The notes beneath the pieces were generated by a model. That model made no database searches. It was not told where the DNA came from and saw only the letters and a program-made list of their open reading frames with translations. From the NCBI RefSeq assembly GCF_002276045.1, contig NZ_NQMR01000038.1:1-60194 (forward strand): DNA of 60,194 nucleotides. Reading direction: 5' to 3'. The translations under genes and the position numbers were made by a program. Of the stretch, positions 10,312 to 18,955 are shown piece by piece; positions within the stretch are counted from its first letter, which is position 1; each line of letters starts with the position of its first letter. This DNA is from Pseudoalteromonas sp. NBT06-2. Lineage in GTDB: Bacteria > Pseudomonadota > Gammaproteobacteria > Enterobacterales > Alteromonadaceae.

Positions 10312-11053
10312 TATGTCGGTTTTGTACGACCATGCGGATTATCCTGCAGCGTTAGTTAATTTTAACAATAGTAATAAATGGGCTAAATTTCAAGAGGTTC
10401 ACCTTAGTGTCACTAATCATAAGTGTCCCATTTGCGAATGTTCTTTAAAAGTTGGTGAGTTGTTATCTCGACCAAGTAGAGGGAAAACCAAACAGTGCAT
10501 CATTGAAAGTACGGTTGATCACTATCGTCCTCAAAAATATTATACATTTTTAGCGCTGACCCATGAAAATTATATTTTAATGTGTTCTGAGTGCAATAAC
10601 ATTTATAAAGGGTGCGAGTTTCCGTTGTTTGGAGATAATCCTGTTCGTGCTACAAATCCTGCCGAGATTAGTAATGAACAACCACTCATTGTTAATCCTA
10701 TAAATGATGACCTCTTTGATCTTTTCGAACTCGTTGTTCGGCACGACTTAAGTGGACGTAAAGTGTTAGAGCTGTCGCCGAAGCATGAGCAGGGCTACCG
10801 TTATGAAAAAGCGCTAACAACAATTAAACTTTTCAGTTTGGGGGAGTGTGAACTAAATGCGCATAGTAATGCCAATGTTAAAACGTTACGAATTAATCTA
10901 CTACATAGCCACTTTGTGAAATTTGATGTCTTTATTGATGCATTTATGAATAAAAACATACCTAAAATGCGCGCTGAAATCGCGGACAAAAATTTGAAAG
11001 ACTATGGCTTCTTAAAATTCATTCTGAAAAATCAATTTAAAAATTTAGTGTAA
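10304..11053 (+). CDS. HNH endonuclease, PtuB-like
   Basis: This is a 249-residue predicted HNH nuclease, the likely DNA-cutting effector of the upstream ATPase. Zinc-finger and HNH signatures are clear: C41-x2-C44, the D72-H73 pair followed by YRPQ, N89, then C94-x2-C97-N-N and C104 before a PLF segment. This order is typical of PtuB and the related TIGR02646-type family. I prefer the ATG at 10304 over the upstream GTG at 10283. It has GGGGA 8 bases ahead and overlaps the ATPase stop by 8 bases, which suggests translational coupling. The reading frame is complete. It is the last intact gene of the defence operon; decayed gene fragments follow. Confidence 0.82.
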   Translation: MIDMSVLYDHADYPAALVNFNNSNKWAKFQEVHLSVTNHKCPICECSLKVGELLSRPSRGKTKQCIIESTVDHYRPQKYYTFLALTHENYILMCSECNNIYKGCEFPLFGDNPVRATNPAEISNEQPLIVNPINDDLFDLFELVVRHDLSGRKVLELSPKHEQGYRYEKALTTIKLFSLGECELNAHSNANVKTLRINLLHSHFVKFDVFIDAFMNKNIPKMRAEIADKNLKDYGFLKFILKNQFKNLV

Positions 11054-11061
11054 TATTTCTG

Positions 11062-11169
11062 ATGATCCATTATACACAAGGTAATTTACTTGAAGCCGTT
11101 GTAAATATCCACGAGCACGGCTCTCATCAAGTTACTATTTCAAGTTTTGATATGAATATGTTGATTTAG
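11062..11169 (+). pseudogene. Macro-domain gene stub
   Basis: The first dozen codons read MIHYTQGNLLEA, which matches the start of ADP-ribose-binding macro-domain proteins, including the DarG antitoxin group (usually continuing with LVNTVN). Here the frame then departs into unrelated residues and stops at 11167-11169. I infer a remnant after an internal deletion. It lies 9 bases after the HNH stop, so a macro-domain gene may once have been part of the defence operon. Only about 12 residues support the call. Confidence 0.4.
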
Positions 11170-11337
11170 GGCCGTTGGCGGTAATTACCGTTCAAACAAG
11201 AAGATTAAGACAAAGCTAGCGTGTTTATAGCTAGTTGGTTAATGTGTATGTTTGGTTTCTATAGAACACATAGCGCAAGTCAAAGCAGCCATGGTTAAAA
11301 TAAATGATGAATAAATAAAGGTAACAGAAAGCATAAG

Positions 11338-11448
11338 ATGGATTTTAATAAACAACATGTGTTAAAAGTGCTGTCGTTTTGGCAGCAAACGGAGTTTTTT
11401 AATACAAATAATTTAAAAAACTTGAAGGTATTAAATTTTAATATTTAG
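11338..11448 (+). pseudogene. Short gene fragment, possible helicase N-terminus
   Basis: A 36-codon frame starts with ATG at 11338 after a reasonable purine-rich site and stops at 11446. The translation contains VLKVLSFWQQTEFF, which reminds me of the N-terminus of large DNA2/NAM7-type helicases next to bacterial defence loci. No downstream homologous sequence remains. It is probably a truncated gene start left by a deletion; a chance reading frame cannot be excluded. Confidence 0.25.
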
Positions 11449-11458
11449 GATTAAATTC

Positions 11459-12006
11459 ATGGAAGACTGACTTAAAAAATAAGCAGATTTTACAGCCGAG
11501 GTACATCAAATATTTGATTATGGTCCATATAATGACAGTACTAGGCAATTAATGGTATCTGGTAACTATACAACGGCCATAGGAGTGCTCAGGCTAGAGT
11601 TTGAGTCTCTAACTCGGGCTGTTTGGTTATTTTATGCTGCTAGTGATGCAAAGATAGCAAATACCACTAAAAATCTACGAGAGCTATCGCATAGTGCAGA
11701 GCAAAAACCAAATAATAGTGAAATGCTCAAAGCAATCGAAGGTAAAGTGCCAGCTCGAGCTATAACAATGCTAAATAACTTTAGAGATATCTCCTGGAAA
11801 GAGCTTAATTCATTTGTTCATGGTGGCGTTCACACCCATCAAAGGCATGCTTTTGGTTATCCCGTACCACTACTAATACAACTTATCAAAACCTCAAATG
11901 GCTTGTCATGATGGCAGCAATTTTAACGGGTAATGAAATAATAACGAAAGATATAGCAAAAATTCAACGAAAGCACGAAGCTTGTTTGCCCGATTTATTG
12001 TACTAA
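11459..12006 (+). pseudogene. DUF6988-like pseudogene
   Basis: One decayed gene runs across this interval. From the ATG at 11459 the frame gives M-E-D, a TGA, three codons, a TAA at 11480, then a continuous 143-codon frame to a TGA at 11909. The protein is restored in another frame just after the residues TSNGL (near 11905), reading MMAAILTG and ending at the TAA at 12004-12006. A frameshift therefore adds to the two nonsense codons. The family call rests on the pattern of a small helical protein with an FVHGG motif near the middle, as in DUF6988 proteins; its function is unknown to me. The lesions mean no full-length protein is made. Confidence 0.6.
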
Positions 12007-12349
12007 TAATGGTGCATTAAAATGTCGTCATTAACTGAAAGTTATTGGATAAAATCAAGGCAGTAAAATTATACAAAGTAATTAGTTGCCTCCGTGTAAT
12101 CTATTCCCAAATATTGAGATATGCTAAGTGTATACTGGTTCAATAAATTCTTACCAAAAGAGAGAATTATTAGAGTGATATTTTACTTTAGTAACATTAC
12201 ATGTAACATTTTTAGTTTTAACTTTTAATTAAGTTGAATTAAATTAGTTTATTACGCATTGGTGTCGACGGTCACTCTCGCCACTTAATTTATTTATAAA
12301 TTTACTATTATTCCACATTCAAAATTTTTGTTTATTCGACAGCTCATTG

Positions 12350-12515
12350 ATTCAAATAAACATCAACTTAGCGCAAAATGAACTAAATATTCCAATATCC
12401 TCGTTGCTTTCAATCCTAATAGCCAGCTTACTCAATCAAGCGCCTTGTTCTTGAAAATTTATCATTATAAAAACTTGCTCATTAACTTACTCGTAATAAT
12501 AGAGTTGGTATAAAT
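12350..12515 (-). repeat. Family B palindromic repeat (MITE-like), copy 1
   Basis: This is a diverged copy, in inverse orientation, of the element seen at 23870-24040 and 59934-60093. The shared core reads GTTGCTTTCAATCCTAATAG on the plus strand, followed by TCAATCAAGCGCCTTG and TTGAAAATTTAT. The end at 12505-12515 retains TTGGTATA. There is no coding capacity; it was probably mobilised in trans. Confidence 0.65.
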
Positions 12516-12585
12516 GAAAAAAATTATAAATCCTTAGTTCACGAAAATCGATATTTAAAATAAGAGGTACTTAAGCTCCCATAGA

Positions 12586-12640
12586 GAAAAGGGGTCAAAT
12601 CACTTACTTCATAATACTTGACCTCTTTTTGTCTTTTTTC
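12586..12640 (+). repeat. Family D short repeat, internally deleted copy
   Basis: AGAAAAGGGGTCAAAT followed by CTTCATAATACTTGACC and a T-rich tail matches the left end of the element at 13625-13792. The arms AAAAGGGGTCAA and TTGACCTCTTTT form an imperfect hairpin, so the RNA could also act as a weak terminator on the plus strand. The end sequence resembles flanks of REP-associated (Y1) tyrosine transposase genes, which is a recollection and not a search result. Confidence 0.45.
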
Positions 12641-12732
12641 TTTTTTGATTCTATTTATATTAACCTTGCCTGCTAATCTTATTTAAATCTATTTTCGATT
12701 TTTTCTATCAGGCAATAAAATTGTTTTAATTA

Positions 12733-13521
12733 ATTTTTATTTCAGCATTAACGTTAACAATAACCTCAGCATACGTTAACGCGCATGGGACACAACTTGA
12801 TCTAAAAAATAAAAATTCAATAAGTCAAAGTTTCAACTATGTGCCTCCTTACCTTCCAGCCGGCTCATCTAATTGCACTTCAAAAATAAAACGGCGACAA
12901 TCTCTAATCCTAGATCAAAAGCGGGTTTTGGCTATGGTTGGGGGATTTAAAACCCTGAATAATGACTTTGAGCGCATGCTGCTTTCTTTTTTCCGTGGTT
13001 ACCATATTCCAACACATCAAGCGGTAAGTTTTGCAGATTTGGGTGTCGCAATCGCAAAACCTTCAGGTGCTCTTGGCACCATACGTTATAGTGGGAGCCC
13101 GACCTTATTAATCTATAAACCAAATTCAGCCACAGATACAACCGATCCTTTTCACTTTGACTATCCCATGACTTTGGTAGGTTGGGCCTATTCTAGTGCG
13201 TACAAACCATTAAATAGACCTGTCGTACCTGGGTTATGCCTCTCTCGTAAAGACTGGTTTTTTCATGAACAAGGAGTACATCCATTTTCTGATTGGAGCT
13301 TTTTTGAAACACCTCCCTCAGAGCCATGGGTTGGCGCTTCTGCAGGTTCCCCGATCCAACCTTATGGACCATTTGGATTATATCATGGCCGTTTTTGGGA
13401 TATTCATGTTTTTCTCGATAAGAGTACCGGAGTGCCAAAAATTAGCCAAACAAAACCTAGTCTTGGGATCTCAGGAATAGATCCTCTCGAAGGCATTGCT
13501 TTTAAATACCCTGATTTTTAA
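12733..13521 (+). CDS. Unknown secreted protein, start degraded
   Basis: I do not recognise the family. The 226 codons from the GTG at 12841 are clearly coding, rich in aromatic residues, Pro and Gly, with many Trp and Phe in the C-terminal half. The same frame stays open upstream to a stop at 12727. The extra residues look like a signal peptide: a hydrophobic run (FISALTLTITSAYV) and then a cleavage-like NAHG, before the mature sequence TQLDLKN. The true start therefore lies upstream of 12841. No ATG is present, and the only start-like codons are the ATT at 12733 or a TTG at 12721 that meets the TAA. I infer a small indel near 12720-12740 that destroyed the start. It is flanked by two direct copies of the family D repeat. 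The protein may not be made. Confidence 0.5.
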   Translation: MFISALTLTITSAYVNAHGTQLDLKNKNSISQSFNYVPPYLPAGSSNCTSKIKRRQSLILDQKRVLAMVGGFKTLNNDFERMLLSFFRGYHIPTHQAVSFADLGVAIAKPSGALGTIRYSGSPTLLIYKPNSATDTTDPFHFDYPMTLVGWAYSSAYKPLNRPVVPGLCLSRKDWFFHEQGVHPFSDWSFFETPPSEPWVGASAGSPIQPYGPFGLYHGRFWDIHVFLDKSTGVPKISQTKPSLGISGIDPLEGIAFKYPDF

Positions 13522-13555
13522 GAGTTAGTTTATATAAAATAGCGAGGATCTGCCT

Positions 13556-13624
13556 ATGACTTTAGAAAGAAAAAATAAAATTTATATTTTACTTAAGGGT
13601 ATCGAAACAGGAGACGAAAAATAA
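13556..13624 (+). pseudogene. SnoaL-like gene stub cut by a repeat
   Basis: An ATG at 13556, preceded by GAGGATCT as ribosome binding site, opens 22 codons reading MTLERKNK and then LLKGIETGDEK before a TAA at 13622. The wording is that of the N-terminus of SnoaL-like/NTF2-fold proteins, which normally continue for over 100 residues. The homologous part ends exactly where family D repeat sequence begins (about 13625), so I infer truncation by insertion or an associated deletion. Confidence 0.45.
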
Positions 13625-13792
13625 AGTAAAAGGGGTTAAATGACTTGCTTCATAATACTTTGGTTACTATGTTTAAATGCGGAAAAATTAAAATATGGTT
13701 TATGTATGCCATGGTCCCTTAGAAGCGTAGTGGCTGATATTTATGGTATCTCGAGAGCTGGTTTGACTCCTTTTCTCTTTTATTCGCATTGA
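13625..13792 (+). mobile_element. Family D MITE-like element
   Basis: About 170 bp begin with AAAAGGGGTTAAATGACTTG and end with GGTTTGACTCCTTTTCTCTT; the ends are imperfect inverted repeats (AAAAGGGGTYAAA against AAAAGGAGTCAAA). The left end repeats the sequence at 12586-12620, and a third end lies inverted at 56853-56890. No open frame of useful length is inside. I infer a non-autonomous element moved by a transposase encoded elsewhere, perhaps of the Y1 class. Confidence 0.5.
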
Positions 13793-14088
13793 TAAACTTT
13801 GTGTTCACTGCCTTACAGACAGCTTAGAAATTTTTAAAGCAAGCTTGGCAAAGTAATTAAATAAATGAAAACTTTTAACTGAAGTTGACAGTGTTTTATG
13901 GTGTCATTTAACTCGCAATTTTATTGTCATTAATGAGGTGTCACCTACCAATATATGCTAGATGGTAATGTTTTACAATAAAGCTGGGATACGGTTTCTG
14001 ATTAAACGCTAATAATGTTTAAAATATTTAATTCGATTATTTTTTTAATTCGATTTAATATCAATATCAGTTCTAAAAAATAAGATAT
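13793..14088. other. Intergenic region before the J-domain gene
   Basis: No gene or structured element is recognised. The sequence is strongly AT-rich toward 14088 and probably contains the promoter of the next gene, but I see no clear -35/-10 pair. Confidence 0.4.
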
Positions 14089-14103
14089 ATGAAGGCACTT
14101 TCA

Positions 14104-15333
14104 ATGAGTAAAAGCCACTTTCTAAGTATGCTAAAAGAAAAAAAATCCAAAGCTTCAGAACAAAATGAATTACAAACCCTATGGACAAAAATAGAAAAAC
14201 ATCAAAAGCGAAACCTTAATTTTGAAAAAAAACGGGATAAAATTTTTAGCGAATTCCAACAAAAAGTTGAACCCATAGAGCATAAACAAGCCTATAACAT
14301 CGCATTACAAATTGAGCACTTTACACAGTTTGTTAGTCGTAAAACGTTAGCTGATTATGAGCGTAATGAATTGTTAGATTGGATCTATGAAGATTTACAT
14401 TATTTAAATAATAGCCCTTTTACTGGCGATTTAAATGTCGCAGAATTAGAACACGTTTTAGAGAAAAAAATAAATGATATCAATACACACAAAGTTTCAA
14501 AATTAAGTGACGATGCTTTAGATGATTTACGTGGCATAATTGAAACGTCGTTTGATGGTGCAATTGAACTTACTGATGCAGAACTACGTGAAATTGCCGC
14601 TGATCCAAATCAATTACAAAAGCATATTGATAAATTAGAAGCTGAATTTAGTGATAATGAAACACCTGATGATGATGATTTTTATCAAAATAATTTTTCA
14701 GATGATGACGATGAAAGTAGTTTTTTTGATGATTTATTTAAACAAAAAAATGAATATTTTTCACAATATGATGAAAAAGTTAAACAGCAACAACAAGAGT
14801 TAGATCGGTTATTTAAAGGCAGCCAATTAAATAAAATGTATAAGCGTTTAGCTTCTAAATTACATCCAGATAAAGAGCTCGATGCTATCAAAAAAGCACA
14901 CAAACACGAGCTAATGCAGCAACTTTCTATAGCTCGAAAAAATAAAGATGGCTTCACGCTATTACAGCTTTATTTACAGCATTTTAATGATGATATTGAG
15001 TTTGATAGTAAAACAATGGAAAACTTAACACCTTTATTACAAGCTAAGCTGGCACAATTAAATCAAGAGCTTAGTGATTTAAAACAAAGTAGAACGCCTG
15101 AAACATTAGTTTGGCAACAATTTAATGGCCGAAGTAAAGCAATTATAACTGCTAATATGGAAAATCAAATAACAGCGCTTAAGTTTGAATGTAATGAAAT
15201 AAGTGATCGCATAGCAAACTGCCGTACAGTAAAAGATTTAAAAGCAATATTAAAAATTCGTTTAGACAATCAAGCTATCAATATGTTTGATTTTCCTACA
15301 CAGTTTAATGGACTTTTTGGTACGCCGTTTTAG
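14104..15333 (+). CDS. J-domain (DnaJ-like) protein
   Basis: The protein is predicted to be a co-chaperone that stimulates a DnaK/Hsp70 ATPase through its J-domain. About 409 residues, mostly charged and helical. The J-domain lies in the second half, with the diagnostic HPD at residues 254-256 in the context KLHPDKE. An acidic Asp-rich stretch precedes it (around 190-210), and long coiled-coil-like helices occupy both ends. No Gly/Phe region or zinc-finger is present, so it is not DnaJ itself but a specialised J-protein. I chose the ATG at 14104 because GAAGG lies 8 bases upstream; the ATG at 14089 has no such site. It is a single gene with a shared bidirectional terminator at its 3-prime side. 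The client is unknown. Confidence 0.75.
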   Translation: MSKSHFLSMLKEKKSKASEQNELQTLWTKIEKHQKRNLNFEKKRDKIFSEFQQKVEPIEHKQAYNIALQIEHFTQFVSRKTLADYERNELLDWIYEDLHYLNNSPFTGDLNVAELEHVLEKKINDINTHKVSKLSDDALDDLRGIIETSFDGAIELTDAELREIAADPNQLQKHIDKLEAEFSDNETPDDDDFYQNNFSDDDDESSFFDDLFKQKNEYFSQYDEKVKQQQQELDRLFKGSQLNKMYKRLASKLHPDKELDAIKKAHKHELMQQLSIARKNKDGFTLLQLYLQHFNDDIEFDSKTMENLTPLLQAKLAQLNQELSDLKQSRTPETLVWQQFNGRSKAIITANMENQITALKFECNEISDRIANCRTVKDLKAILKIRLDNQAINMFDFPTQFNGLFGTPF

Positions 15334-15462
15334 TCATACAGATATATTTTTTTCGAATTATCGAAACATAAAATATGCCATAAGTAGTTTTAGGTTTCGT
15401 AATAATAGCGCTATTTAAAAGTGTGGTTGTCTGAGTAAAGAGCATAATTTAATCAGTCATCA

Positions 15463-15490
15463 TAAAAAAAGACGCAATATAGCGTCTTTA
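15463..15490 (-). terminator. Terminator between J-domain gene and TonB receptor
   Basis: AAAGACGC and GCGTCTTT form a stem with the loop AATATA. On the minus strand it is followed by a run of seven T residues, a good rho-independent terminator for the TonB receptor gene that ends at 15526. On the plus strand the tail is weaker (TTTATATTA) but may serve the convergent J-domain gene. Confidence 0.75.
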
Positions 15491-15525
15491 TATTAAGTTA
15501 CTTTATAGTTAACTGATATCGTTAA

Positions 15526-17567
15526 TTAAAAGCTACCTCTAACACTTAAGCCAATTTGTCTAGGTTTACCTAAAGTAATATATCGAGTGCTTCTTTGTGC
15601 TATATATTCTTCATCTAAAATATTGCGTGCGATAAGGTAAACACCTATATTTTTCCATTCATAACCTAGTTGCATATTTACTAAAGTACGATTGTCATTA
15701 TTTTGATCAAAATCGGGATCATTTTCAGAAATACCTTGAGCGTATGGGTTAACTTCTGCAGGTGACTCACTGGCATAATTTGCATTTATGTCGGCAAAAA
15801 AACCATTGTCAGCAACATAGGTTCCACCTAAAGTAGCTGTCCATTTAGGTGAGTCAGCAAAACTGCGACCTGAAAGGTCAATATCGTCAGCTCCTGGGAT
15901 TGGTAAGATATAGTCAGTAAACTCACTTTTTGCTAATCCTAGTGCTGAATAGAGTTTAAGTTGATGACTTAGCTGATAATTCATTTCTAATTCAAACCCT
16001 TTTAAAGTTGATTTAGCTGCATTACCTGTTTCTGTATCAAAAGTATTTGTTGATAATTGTGCTATAACTTGTTGATCTGTCCAATCAACATAAAAAACAT
16101 TGGCATTCGCAATTAAAGCCCCATCTAACCAACTAGAACGTAACGATAGTTCATAATTATCGGTATATTCTGGATCGTACTGAAATGATTTTCCATTGGA
16201 ATCATTTGTACCTACACCTCCAGAACGATAGCCTTGTTGAAAAGTAAAGCTCGTGGTTAAATCTTCTGACCAATGGTAGCTAACGCCTATTTTAGGTAAT
16301 ACTGTATTAAAATCAGCATCAACTAATGGTTTGTTTTTACTCGCATTTTGTATTGAGCTGTGAATAAAGTCATTGATACCTGTGACTAAAGGAATAATAC
16401 CCTGATACGGAGTACCTTGGTAACTCGCGGGATCGGGCATTAAATGACTATTTAATAGAGCTAGCTGGGTAGTACCTGCATTTTTTCATTTGAATAATAG
16501 CCACCGACAATCCCTTGTAAATTTTCATAGTCAAAATTAAAGCGGATCTCTTGGCTGATTGTTTCAATATCAGCATTATAAAGGCGGGTCCCTTTATCTT
16601 CAGGGCCGTTATCACCGTCCCAGTCATACCCAGAGTCGACGTCTGAATGTGCAGTAACTGCCGTCATACTCCATTTGTCGTTTAATTGATATTCTGTAGC
16701 TAATGTTAAGAGATCGGCATCAAAAAACTGCTCTTGTTTATCATTGTTATTGGTAAAACGTTGGTTATATGGGCTACCAGAATCAGGCTCAAAAATACCG
16801 AAAGTACCTCGCGTGTTTTTGGCATGGGTATAGCTTAATTGCATTTCAAGATCAGGAATTGCATCAGGTGTCAGTAAAAACTTTACTCGAATAAGGTCAT
16901 CTTCATTAAAATCACTCGATTCATTTCGTGTAATATTGGTATTAAAGCCGTCAATCTCTTTATGTTCACCACTAATACGAAAAGTCAGTTGATCTTCTAT
17001 TAACCCTCCACCAACAGCAACTTCTTTTTCACCATATTCACCGCTTTTTATTTTGTATATACCTTGCCACTCATCAGTTGGCTTTTTTGTGTTTAAAATT
17101 ACAGCACCCGCTAAAGCATTTCTACCTTGTAGTGTAGATTGTGGACCGCGTAAAATTTCAACTTGTTGTGCATCCCAAGTTGAAAAACCGCCACCACTGA
17201 TCATTTCTCTGGATAATACAGCGCCATCAACATAAACACTGGCTAGGTAGCTATTACCACCAGACACATTTTTCCCATTTATACCTCGAATACTAAAGTC
17301 ATTTGTTGGTGTTGCATAGGCATTTGCAGTAAAGGTAAGTGCATCTGAAAAACTAGATATATTTTGTTGTTCAAATTGCTTACTGCTGATAACAGCAACA
17401 CTTGTTGTTGTTTCTTGCAAAGTCCTGGCAATTTTTTGACCGGTTACAATGATTTTTTCAATTTGAGGCTCTTCATCTACTGTATGTTGAGTATCAGTAT
17501 TTGCACTGACCGTGGTTGAAAATATTAAGGCAGCATTTATTGCACTGGCCACTAATGATAACTTCAT
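15526..17567 (-). pseudogene. TonB-dependent receptor, frameshifted
   Basis: This is an outer-membrane active transporter for an unknown ligand (siderophore, sugar or other). The N-terminal ORF (16461-17567) carries a signal peptide, a TonB-box-like IEKIIVTG stretch and a complete plug domain with a VEILRGPQST motif. The C-terminal ORF (15526-16440) carries the rest of the beta-barrel and ends in an aromatic residue (GSF). The two frames join perfectly if one base is added to the run of six T at 16481-16486 (six A on the coding strand). The restored protein reads EKNAGTTQLALLN across the junction and would be about 680 residues. The total length of 2042 bases is one short of a whole number of codons. 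It is either a recent pseudogene, a homopolymer phase-variation state or a sequencing error. A terminator follows at 15463-15490. Confidence 0.85.
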
Positions 17568-17944
17568 TTACTACATCCTTACGTGATTACAGTTGAAATC
17601 TAAATCGTATTTATTTACATTCGCGGTTGCTTTATCGGTAATTGTTTTTTTTCGAAAATAATTTTTTCATTATGTCATTGAATTTAATTGTGAATTGGAG
17701 TCTTAGTTTTAAAAGATTTTTTTAAGTAACGGGGGGTATAATGTAAATGCTGCATTTTTTATATCATTATATATTCAGCAGCATGATTTTTAGATTCAAA
17801 AAATAGTCTTGATCCAACTTTACTACTATAGCAAGACAGACTCTTTGTCGTATTTACTAGTAGAGTAACTTGCATTTATATACAATTAGCCTTTTAGTAT
17901 TGCATTTCACTGCAAGACGATAGTGTGTTAGTAAGGATTTTAAC
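17568..17944. other. Divergent intergenic region, TonB receptor / FHA gene
   Basis: This 377-base region must hold the promoters of two divergent genes. It is AT-rich with several T- and A-runs and a GGGGGGT tract near 17732. No Fur-box-like dyad was recognised before the TonB receptor. AAGGA about 9 bases before the GTG at 17945 is the ribosome binding site of the FHA gene. Confidence 0.4.
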
Positions 17945-18955
17945 GTGGCAACTATTCTAGAGCTTAATAATCAACAAAAGTTAAGCTATTTAAGTGCCTA
18001 TCATTGTATTGGACGTTCGGATACAAATGTAGATAGTGTGATCAGAGCACCTGAAATATCACGAATGCATGCTATTATACAATGGACGGATGAACACTGG
18101 ATTATTCGAGATATTAGCAGTAATGGCACTTGGATTAACAATGAAAAGTTAATAAAAGAGCAACAACATAAAATTCGAATTGGTGACGAAATATCCTTCG
18201 CACAGCAGGGTTATTACGGTTTCATTGTGCAAGAACTCAGTCCGCCAAAAAATATGTTACTTGCTGTTGACCAATCAGGCATTATCATAAGTGAAAACGC
18301 AATAATGTTATCTGATAACAACTTACTCCCTAGCGAGCAGCAACCTGAAATAGCGTTGTTTTATGTTCAAAGTAAAAATCAGTGGTATAAAGAGTTTATA
18401 AATGATGTTGAGGGCAGAGCTTACCCAGTTGCAAATCTAGAGAGACTTCATTTTGCTAACCGTGATTGGCAACTTAAATTAAATAATTTGAGTGAAAATA
18501 CCATTAAACTCGTAAAACCTAAATTGTTAGCGCATCAAATTAAATATCGTTTTAATCTAAGTCAAGATGAAGAAAATACAGAGTTAAACATCATAGTGGA
18601 TGATAAAAAATTATGTTTATCTAATAAAGCGCATCATTATTTAACGTTAAGTTTGGCTAGGCACCGTGATGATGATGCTAAAAAAGGCATCGATGAATAT
18701 GATCAAGGTTGGCGATTGCCTGAAATGCTAGCAAAAGAGTTAGGCTGTGAAATTACGCTTTTTAATACCCATGTTTGCCGTGCTAAAAAGCAGTTTAGAG
18801 AAATGCTTGGTGGCGCTTGTGATGGTGATATATTAATTGAAAGAAAAGGTAAAAACATACGTTTTTCGGGTACTTATTATCGTATTTATAAAGGCCGAGA
18901 ACTGATTGTTAATCGTGGTCAAGATAAAGTAGCACTTACGGTATTACATGGATAA
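17945..18955 (+). CDS. FHA-domain protein with C-terminal winged-helix-like region
   Basis: This is a phosphothreonine-binding protein, probably a reader of the kinase encoded next to it. The FHA fold occupies residues 1-90 with the expected conserved residues: G23-R24-S25, S39-R-x-H42 and S59-N60-G61-T62. Residues 190-320 contain a basic, helix-rich segment resembling a winged-helix DNA-binding or transcription-regulator C-domain; that part is inference. No transmembrane helix is seen, so it is cytosolic. The GTG start is supported by AAGGA upstream. The stop overlaps the start of the kinase gene by 8 bases, so both are translated together and very likely act in one pathway. Confidence 0.85.
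   Translation: MATILELNNQQKLSYLSAYHCIGRSDTNVDSVIRAPEISRMHAIIQWTDEHWIIRDISSNGTWINNEKLIKEQQHKIRIGDEISFAQQGYYGFIVQELSPPKNMLLAVDQSGIIISENAIMLSDNNLLPSEQQPEIALFYVQSKNQWYKEFINDVEGRAYPVANLERLHFANRDWQLKLNNLSENTIKLVKPKLLAHQIKYRFNLSQDEENTELNIIVDDKKLCLSNKAHHYLTLSLARHRDDDAKKGIDEYDQGWRLPEMLAKELGCEITLFNTHVCRAKKQFREMLGGACDGDILIERKGKNIRFSGTYYRIYKGRELIVNRGQDKVALTVLHG

Larger units (their letters stand above)
12007..12732. other. Gene-poor stretch with two repeat elements
   Basis: No gene is seen here. The AT-rich DNA holds a family B repeat (about 12350-12515) and a very short family D repeat (about 12586-12640), annotated separately. The part at 12007-12350 has no recognisable coding or structural signal. 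Confidence 0.5.

Noticed and set aside
11093..11140. Nested inverted arms (CTTGA/TCAAG and AGCCGT/ACGGCT)
   Set aside because: The arms are short and the loop long, and the sequence lies within the decayed macro-domain stub; no T-tail for a terminator.
16000..17500. Long plus-strand frames opposite the TonB receptor
   Set aside because: They are antisense shadows of clear receptor motifs on the minus strand.
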